From JADJLQ01 sp038251405 (GTDB lineage Bacteria > Bacteroidota > Bacteroidia > Chitinophagales > Saprospiraceae), in the NCBI GenBank assembly GCA_038251405.1, contig JBBSBH010000006.1, positions 62,001 to 126,000 on the forward strand: a DNA stretch of 64,000 nucleotides, given 5' to 3'. Of the stretch, positions 25,951 to 34,500 are shown in pieces. Every line of letters begins with the position of its first letter. The stretch's first letter is position 1. Position numbers and translations under genes: made by a program. A model generated the notes under the pieces. That model saw nothing but the letters and a program-made list of their open reading frames with translations. It had not been told where the DNA came from and searched no databases.

Positions 25951-26313
25951 ATGAATCTAAAATCCTACACCTCCACCCTCAACACTACCCAAAGCATATC
26001 CCGTATCGAAACCCTGCTCATCGTAATCGGTGCCACCCAGATCACCAAGCATTTCGAAATAAAGCAATGCATAGGCATCACCTTTAAATTATTCGATGAA
26101 AAGTCAAGAAAAATGTTAGAGTATTCACTCCATCCACGCATCAAAGAGTGCTTCAATTCATTGTCCAAAGATATAACCCCGGATGAAAAATGGTCCAGGC
26201 AAGACCTACAACTTCAAGCATCTAAAATCGCCTGGAATATTCTTCACGATTGGGTAGAGGTGCAGAGTGGGGTAGTGTTGATTGGCCATGCTTTGCCAAA
26301 AAATGTTTTTTAG
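25951..26313 (+). CDS. Conserved hypothetical protein of Bacteroidota mobile elements
   Basis: The 120-residue protein has no recognised catalytic motif. A helical N-terminus (SISRIETLLIVIGATQITKHF) is followed by a strand pair (CIGITFKLF, KMLEYSLHP) and a C-terminal helix with QASKIAWNILHDWVEVQ. The tail pattern of an LQASKIAWNILHDWVE helix followed by a hydrophobic strand recalls small proteins carried by phages and integrative elements in this phylum, from memory only. It is the last gene of the 23.9-26.3 kb module, separated from the ATPase by 204 bp of repeats. Confidence 0.5.
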   Translation: MNLKSYTSTLNTTQSISRIETLLIVIGATQITKHFEIKQCIGITFKLFDEKSRKMLEYSLHPRIKECFNSLSKDITPDEKWSRQDLQLQASKIAWNILHDWVEVQSGVVLIGHALPKNVF

Positions 26314-26839
26314 ATCTTTTATTTTAAATTTATATTTAATCGGATTTACTTATGTATTGAAAATATATGTAGCTAGTGCCTAAAACTAATATTGAAACAA
26401 TAAATACAGCCAAATCATAAAAAAGAGTTTAGCTACAGAATATTACAACTTTCCCTACACTAACTTGAATTCCTAAGGTGGGTGTCTTCCATCAAAAAAA
26501 GAGGGACAGAATACTGGGGTCATTCCGGTAGCTATCGGAATAAAACGGAATTGGGGGGTCGGTATACTCCGGAATCTATATAGTGAAAGAAAATGAAATA
26601 AAACTAATTGAGCATATCGTTGCCCATGGTATTTCAATACAGCACTCGGGTAATTACAATATGTGAGACTTAGTCAGAATGATTCATGGGCCATTGATGG
26701 GATGGGAAGGAAAAGTGGAAAATACCAGAGGAGCCTCTAGAATCGTATTTCAAGTATTAAACAATGTTTAAGTATAGAATTGTCCATTGGTGATGTAGAA
26801 AAAATAAAGTAATTCATATTTATTTTATCCTATACTACT
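26314..26839. other. Gene-free gap, likely decayed sequence
   Basis: No complete gene is visible in these 526 bp. A near-palindrome CCGGTAGCTATCGG lies at 26528-26541. A short plus-strand frame from about 26582 (KENEIKLIEHIVAHGISIQHS) stops after 27 codons and could be a gene remnant. The gap separates the mobile-element genes from the Tc toxin locus on the other strand. Confidence 0.4.
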
Positions 26840-27661
26840 TCAAGCCCACTGATCCATTGAAAAAATATCGATTTTCTTAGTTATGAAATTTCTTTCACGT
26901 AGATATACTGCTACACCATTATTAGTGCTGCCATCCCGATCGGCATTGCCTTCAATAGTAGTAAATGTCTCACGACCTATATTTACAATGATACCAGTAT
27001 GAGTCCAGTTTCTCATGGATTTTCTTAATAAAAAAACATCCCCCTTTTTTACTTTGAATGGATCCATAAGGTAATCATTTCGTCTGATCAATGAATTTAA
27101 TCGAAGACCTTCATTCCCGATTACATCACAATCATACGTTTTAGGCATTGCTTTGGTAAACTCTTTTCCTAAAGCAGAAAAGGCCAAGTCCAATATGGTC
27201 TGGACAAAACCTGCACACCAAAGGAAATCTTCTCCCTGATGCCCGTCCATATAACTTCTTACCCATGGACCCATGTTTCCTTCCCCATTAATATTCAATT
27301 CGATAGGTCTTTGCATCAACTGGTTATTTGCAGCCTCCACAATTAGTGATCTAAGGTCTGTACCAGCCAGAGGAGTTTCAAATGCGGTCTTTAATGGGGC
27401 GGATAAAATATCAAAAAGATTTTGTGATACTATTCCCGTATTACTCAATCCTTTTAACACCTGAAATCGTTTGACTACTTTTTCAGTGGCAGGGCCGAAA
27501 TCTCCATCTACAGAAGTATAGGTACCACTACCCGGAAAATTTAATTCCTGAATGCAGAGCCATGATTGAATCATTTTTACATCCTTAGAGGTGTTTTGAG
27601 ATCCATTCCGTCGCTGTGTGGATGAAAGTAGAAGTTCCTTTTGATAATGATTTTTTATCAT
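26840..27661 (-). CDS. Peptidoglycan-binding / CHAP-like amidase
   Basis: The protein has 273 residues. Residues 20-90 match a PG_binding_1 repeat: KDVKMIQSWLCIQELNFPG, VDGDFGPATEKVVKRFQ and LKGLSNTGIVSQNLFDIL. Residues 110-270 look like a CHAP or NlpC/P60-type cysteine hydrolase, with a candidate nucleophile in FLWCAGFVQ near residue 150 and His in WTHTGIIVNIG near 219. No signal peptide is visible, as in endolysins. It is the last gene of the minus-strand Tc toxin locus. Lytic release of Tc toxins through phage-derived cassettes is known in Yersinia, so a release role is plausible. Alternatively it is a cell-wall enzyme unrelated to the toxin. Confidence 0.7.
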   Translation of the reverse strand: MIKNHYQKELLLSSTQRRNGSQNTSKDVKMIQSWLCIQELNFPGSGTYTSVDGDFGPATEKVVKRFQVLKGLSNTGIVSQNLFDILSAPLKTAFETPLAGTDLRSLIVEAANNQLMQRPIELNINGEGNMGPWVRSYMDGHQGEDFLWCAGFVQTILDLAFSALGKEFTKAMPKTYDCDVIGNEGLRLNSLIRRNDYLMDPFKVKKGDVFLLRKSMRNWTHTGIIVNIGRETFTTIEGNADRDGSTNNGVAVYLRERNFITKKIDIFSMDQWA

Positions 27662-27784
27662 ACTTTAAGTTTATTAAGCTTGATTAAAACTTAATATCAT
27701 TTTATAGTTTTATTGGATTAAATTTCGTTTTTATTTATTTGCTATTTTAACCTAACTGTCAGATTCTATTAAAACTATTACAAT

Positions 27785-28531
27785 TCAATCATACTTTCTA
27801 ATTAAATTTTCGCTTTGATCACACACCCACCATTCATTTAATTTTATCTCTTTTATTATCTTAATCCCTGCTTCCAATTCACTATTTTCAGTTTTTGCAT
27901 CTAAAAAATTATGCAGATCTGCGTCATAAATAATCATTCTCATTTGTTCGAGGATATATTCTGATTCTTTATTCAAATTTTGGAATTTTATATTTTCCAA
28001 ATTTTTAATTTCGCTGTAAGATTCATAAGAAATAGTATTGTTTAAATGAATTTTTACAAGTCTCATCGGAGTAATAGTTAATGTCTCGAGTCCCTCCTTT
28101 TCGGATTCATTTCTCAATTGAACAAGCAGAGTCATGATCTCATCTTCCTTAAGCACATCTTGCTTACTTTGATACCATTCTTTAAAGCCTTCTTTATGTG
28201 TACTTTCCTTTTGCAAAACAAATGTGACGGACCTGGCAGCACTTAAAAAAGCACTGAGGTGAAAAGAAGTTAATAACTCATTATTCAAATTATTTACAAG
28301 AAGATCTCTGAAATAACAAGTTTCCATAAATTTTAAGATCGTCGGGGATAATCGGTGAATTACTTTAAAATTGGATTTACTTATTAAATCTTTTTCTAAC
28401 TGAAGTTGTGTTCCAACATTAAATTTAATTTCTGTTTTAAATTCTGGAAATCTTAATAAATTTGGTTCAATTTTAACCAAATAATAATCAAGTTCTTCTT
28501 TGAATGATCTATTTACGTTAAAATATTCCAT
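27785..28531 (-). CDS. Unknown protein with a HEPN-like R-N-x4 helix
   Basis: The ATG at 28531 (MEYFNVNRSFKEELDYY) is preferred and gives 248 residues; a TTG at 28588 overlapping the tcA stop is possible and would add 19. The middle contains HLSAFLSAARSVTFVLQKE and a glycine-poor helix pair, then GFKEWYQSKQ and MTLLVQLRNESEKEG. This Ala-rich helix, FxxWY and RN motif is the pattern of HEPN-like all-helical domains, although the final residue of the RNxxxH motif is Lys or Glu instead of His. The gene abuts tcA and is probably co-transcribed with it. Function is unknown; it could be an accessory or immunity protein. Confidence 0.5.
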   Translation of the reverse strand: MEYFNVNRSFKEELDYYLVKIEPNLLRFPEFKTEIKFNVGTQLQLEKDLISKSNFKVIHRLSPTILKFMETCYFRDLLVNNLNNELLTSFHLSAFLSAARSVTFVLQKESTHKEGFKEWYQSKQDVLKEDEIMTLLVQLRNESEKEGLETLTITPMRLVKIHLNNTISYESYSEIKNLENIKFQNLNKESEYILEQMRMIIYDADLHNFLDAKTENSELEAGIKIIKEIKLNEWWVCDQSENLIRKYD

Positions 28532-28584
28532 GTTAATTTTAGTAATTTTAAAATTTCGAGTGTGGATTTTGTATGATTCTGGTA

Positions 28585-31500
28585 TCAAAAAGTATATTTC
28601 ACAAGCATCATCAATTCTTCTAAGTTGTTTACATCTCCAAGCGCAACAGCCAAATTGAATGGAGTGGAAATGACAACACTGTTATTAGTCCCTTGTAGTA
28701 AATCCATGCCTTGTATTGTTGATAAGTTTGTACTAGTACTATTCACATCGAACGAAAATGTAACTGGGTTGCCCATCACCTTTGCTATAAAAATAACTTC
28801 GCTTATGGCAGCACTCGCTCCTATGGCTTGTGCCATATACGGAAGCCTAGATTTATCGATGAGCAAATCTACAGTTCCTTTTTGTTTGAGCATATGCCAT
28901 TCATTGGGCATATCGTGCTTCATATTGATGGCAATGTGTAAGCCAGATTCTGATAAATCTTGAACTATGATATTCAGTTGATTGCGAATCTCACCATTAG
29001 ATGCATCTTTTAGTAAAGAGCCGCCATCACTAGCAGTATATTTCAAATGTAATACGACATCTGATATTGTATTGTAATCAAACTGTCTAACTTCAGTAGG
29101 CAACTCCAATTTCCAAGAACTGATTGCACCGGTACCTTCAAAGGGCAAATATCGTTCATCCCGAAAATTCAATTCAAAAACACCACTATCGTTTTGCCCA
29201 TGGCTAGAAGCAATGGATTGTTCTACCGTATTGAAGAAATTAAATCTAACATCATTGGCATTGGTTTGTGGATAATTTGCCGCAACGTTAGATTTGCGAT
29301 AGCTACTCTTTGTCAATGATAATTTAGAACTCACAGAGGTATAAGGTCCAGCTATGCATGGAATACTTAAGCTCACAGATTTAATTCTTCTGAAATATTG
29401 TCCAGGAAAGTCCATGTCGTAAAGTGCCTCAGGGATATTAAATTCACAAGATCCTGTAGCCCTAAGTTTTATTAAAGCTAAAGGATCCAACATGGATACA
29501 GAAACATGTTTTACGATTTCATAATCACGTTTGTTCTTTTCCAAATAAGTATTTTCAAGTAACCTCAAATCAAGTTGTAATTTTTCTCCACTTAATAAAC
29601 CTGATTTCAGATTGTCCCAGTATCCAAATTTGATATAATTTATATCATCTAATCCAAGCTCATATTGCATACATTTTTCCGCTTTTTTGGCTGATGAATA
29701 TGCAAGGTTGTAAGTCTGAAAATAAACCGTAGATAATTGTTCTACCATCCATTTGTACAATTCGGCGTTGCTGAATTTACTTCGCATGAAGTCATCCACT
29801 TCCCTGCTTTGTTCTGCCTGTCGGTCGTGGTTGACGAGATCTTGCTCAGCTATGGCGAGCCGGATCTCTGCGGCTGTGATTTGCTTTTCAATCTGCTTTA
29901 ATTCGATTTCAGCAGATTTAGTTTGGAATTTCCAATCGTCCATTCGTCGTTGATACCCACCAACAATATTTGACATCGTACCGGCAGTTGTATTAACAAT
30001 TCCCATTGCTTGAAGAACAGTAGCACTAGCTTTGGCAGAATTTCCAGTTGAAGTTCCTCCTGCAGTTGCCCCTAGGGTAAAACCTGATCCAATTTTAAAA
30101 TCTGGTGTGTTATATAATATGGCAGCTAAGAGCTCCTGTTGTGCTTGCCCAATTTGGAATGTCATTCCTAAATAAATAGATTCAAACGATAAAGCTTCAG
30201 CAGTATTCATGAAATTTCTCGATGAATAATATTCATACCTATTCTCAATATTTTTCTTTGATTCATTTAAACTCGCCAGATTTTCTCTTGTTTCATCCCT
30301 TTGCCACTTTTTTTGTCGTTTTATCAAAGCTAACATGCTAAGCTCATGGGTATTGCGCAATAGTGACAATTGTTCCGAATCCTTTTTCTCAATGGCAGAC
30401 AATAAACTTGACCCCAAATTTTTGACATCATTACAAAGTTCATTGGCTTTTTGCAGCATCACTTGGAAGCGATAGTGAGGTATGCTTACACTATTGTCTA
30501 AAACATCATTGATTGAAAGACCTGCTGCTCTCATACGAATCAACATTCCGGGATCAAGAGGCGGTTCAAACAGAGCAAGTGAGCGAACTACACCTTCCAT
30601 ATTCATACAGTTGCGAATCTTATACAATCTGTCTTCAATTGTATCCCAGTATTTGACAATGTATTCATTTTTGGGCAGGCCGAAGTAATACATCTTTAGA
30701 TTGTTATCTGTGGTATTTCCAGCATCAATAAGTAGCTCTATACCTTCTTTGACTACAATATTACTAAATGAATTCAGACCATCTTTAATATCAAAAAATG
30801 TCCTAATTGGAGGTTCTGCTCTTTTTGGAATGGCTTGCTGCCTCTTTCCAAGGATCTCTTGTGCCAAAAGGTAAAGTAATGTTGCTTCATTTATAGTTTC
30901 AATAGTGTCTCTGGCAAAGAGTTGATCGCCCCATTTTATGAGAATGTCAATATACATTAGGAATGTCTTTCGCATGTATGCAGATATGCGAAATCTTGCT
31001 ACAGCATGGGGGCTAAATGGATTTTCTTCCCAATTTTCCAATTGAGTATTCAATTCCTCTGCATAACCATCGCTCTCCAACAAATTTTCCAAAGTAACCA
31101 TATTGGTTATTTCTTCCCTAAATGGCTTAGTTATCCAGAACCTACTCGGCCCTTCTTCTGCATTGCCTGCCACAGTTGGATTGAAGATGAAGTGCAACCA
31201 CTTTCTTGCCTCTTCATATTTTTGATTCTGCATCAGTTGAGATGCAATGGTCAAAGGAATATGTACGAAAAGTTCCCAGTTGTAAAGTGAATACGAACCG
31301 TTATTGCTGTAATCAATATTGTTTACTGGGTATGGCTTTTTAACTAGATTTGATGGGATATATTCATTTTGGAAAAAATTAGATGTATTATTTTGCAATG
31401 AGATGGAATAAAGGCTATCAAAAGAGTTAAGATATGCTCTATTAATTATGTCAGAGATTTTTGGATGATAAAAAGAATAATAATGCAGAAATCTAATATT

Positions 31501-34500
31501 TGAATTGAAAGTGTGTTTTAAAAGATTTCTATCCATTTTATTAGAATAAATGGAGTTTGATGTGGAGTTATTACTCAAAAATGGGTATGAAAATGAATTG
31601 TATTTAACTAAGAATTGGTGGTCTTTATTTGTCTGAAAGTAAAGAAGTTTCTTTTTATCTAAAAGATTATGTTTTAATGGAATCAATTTTGATGAACCCA
31701 AATTCTTAACAGTAAATTCCAAAGTAAATTCCTGATCAATTATTTTAAAAAAACTCACTGTATCTATGGGTATAATATCAGGTGGTCTTGAAATTAATAA
31801 ATGGTTGTCATTTATTTTATTTAAAGCTTTTATTTTTATTTGGTGTAACTGGCTGTTCTGGTCATAACTCAATGGATCTAAAGTGCCATCTTGATTAGAT
31901 GGAATGTATTTAAACATTTCCTCAAATTCGACTTCTTCATTTGAATTTGTAAATTTAAAACTTCCACATAAGTATAATTCTTTTATAACGCTAAAAGATT
32001 CCTGATAAATAACTAAATGAAGAGTACTGAACTTGTAGACAAAGGAGGTTATTAATAATTTACTGATTAAGGGTGGCTTGTCTTTTTTATCGATATTATA
32101 TTTTTCTTTATCATTTCCAATTGTTAGTACTGCCTTCGAAACCTTCTTCCCACTCCATTTTCCATTTCTATATTCACTCCAAACCAACTTCATTTCTAGA
32201 AATTTAGCTGGCTCTTCATTAACCATCGCCATATCACCGTCTCTGTCAGGCTTTTTGATTTTTGTACTACCTGATTTTGGAGATACCTGCTTCTCAGTAA
32301 ACTGGGCCCAAAAAAGCATCAGCCTGCCATTCCACACCACAGGCAGGATATGATCACCTTCAATGTCAATCTCTATTTTCTCCCAAGCCGACCATACATT
32401 TTTGTATTGGTAACGGTAGAAATACTGATGTGGAAAATTATAGGTACGGCCAATGACATGGAGTTTTCCAGTGTCATCGTCATTGAATAAGCCAACAATG
32501 TCCAATTTTGCGACATTATCTAATTTTTGGAGATATGTGAGTAAGGCTTCTTTGGCAGTTTCTTCTGTTACTTCATTCTGTGTCAATTGTGATTCCAATT
32601 CCTTAAAGAATGGACTTCTATCATCTCTAAGTTCTGGTTCCAGCCAGTTTTCTGGATATAGAAAGATTTTGCGATTGGCCTCCCAAACTCTATATTGTTT
32701 GCGCCAGGTGTTCCATTGTGTCGCAAAATCATCATCAAGAGTGACTTCGGCTTCTAATCCCATCAGGCATCTATCGATAAATAATTGAACGCTGCTGATA
32801 GCTTGTTTGATGCGTGATGTGTCCATGCAGGCATCCATCTCTGTATCAATCAACAGGTATTTGTAAATATCTGTTGGTATAGTCCAAGTAGTCTGGTCGT
32901 TGACTAGGAGCCAATCAATAAGCGCATCACGCCGCTTTTCTCTGAGTGTATCATTTAAGGGCCCAATTGTTTTTAACCATTCTTTTTGTGGATATTTTGA
33001 TTTTAATAAATTTAATACATCTAGAGCATCTTCTTGCTCTGGATTAAGTTTTGAAATACTTATAACCTGATCGGGCGATGGTGTTAGTTTTTCTAAAATC
33101 GATGCTTTATCTAAGATCCATTCCAAATTCCTGATTTTAGTGAAATCATTTGGAAAATGCATTTGTAGAATTCCTTGATCAGGATTGACTGGATCAATAG
33201 TTCCTATAAGTTGGTTGAATATTTCTACTTGAATGTTATACAATTCTGATCCATTCTTAATAAACGATTCCTTAGTTCCATTTTGCTTAAACACTTCATT
33301 TGCAAAGTCGGCCCATATTATATTTGAATTGGATACCTTTTTCCTTTTAATCAAGCGTGAAAGAAAAAATAATTGTTCAATGCAGTTATAGGTATATGTT
33401 GTGTCAACCTGATTTTCAGTCCATAATTTTTTTATATTTAGTCCTTCTGCATTTTCCTTTATCCACACTATGTCTTCATTTGAAAATTTTAGAATGTCAA
33501 ATAGGGGTACATCGCCTATTAACAAAGGACTTATGGCTTTCAACTTGGCGGTTAATTTCTCTGTATCAAGTTCAGACAATTTCTCTAAATCACCATTCAG
33601 AATTCCGTCAAAAGCAATTTTTACGGAATTTGTTTCTTCAGTTGCAAGAGGGGACTTAAAAAACCTTGAGTTATTTATTTCTGAAATAAGCTTTTCAAGA
33701 ATAGTTTTTCGCAGTGATTCAATATTTTCTACTACGGGTGAAGAAGCCAATAGGTCAAACTTTTTGATATATTCAATTACTATACTAAGTAATTCTTTAT
33801 CTACAGTTATACTTTTTACCAGTACATCACTTTTAAGCCCTATTTCCTTAACGATGCTTATTCTGTCAATAAAGTGAAGCACTTTTTCAAATTCCCAATT
33901 AGCATCAATAGGCAGATCAGAAGCAGTTAATGCAAGCATTTTTCTTAGCTCTGTGACAGACACATTCAAGAACTTTGACAATAGAACATGTCTATATATT
34001 AAGGAAAGCTTTGTAAGGGAACTTACCTCGTTTTCAAGCTGGACAAATGTTCCAATTTCATTTATGTCAGTATTAAATGCGGCCGCTATTGACTCCTTGT
34101 TTTCGTTAATGGTCAGTGAAAAGTCGAATTTTTTGAGAGGATCGTTTTTAAATAGTGATTGATATAGAGAAGTAATTTGTGGATGATATTCCTTTGACAG
34201 ATCAAAGTATTCCTCTCTTCTAAGGTCTCCTGATAGTGTCAATACTTGTGTGATGTTGATTTTTATTTTTTCTTTTAATATTGCAATTTGGTACAAAGGC
34301 AACAGTAGTTTTTTGCTAAAGCTGGCTTGAGTAGGAAACTCATTTAGGCCGAAGCCTATTAATACCTTGTCTACTTCAAAGAGTTCCCAACCTGTTAATT
34401 TCCATAATCGAATAAATCGTGCAGTTTTATTAAGCCATTCAGATGTGATCGAAGTTAAGTATAGCTTGTCCAGGTTGCAGGTAATTTTATTATCGGCAAT

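Noticed and set aside
26528..26541. CCGGTAGCTATCGG palindrome as a regulatory site
   Set aside because: It is isolated in a decayed gap with no adjacent promoter or gene start, so no function can be supported.
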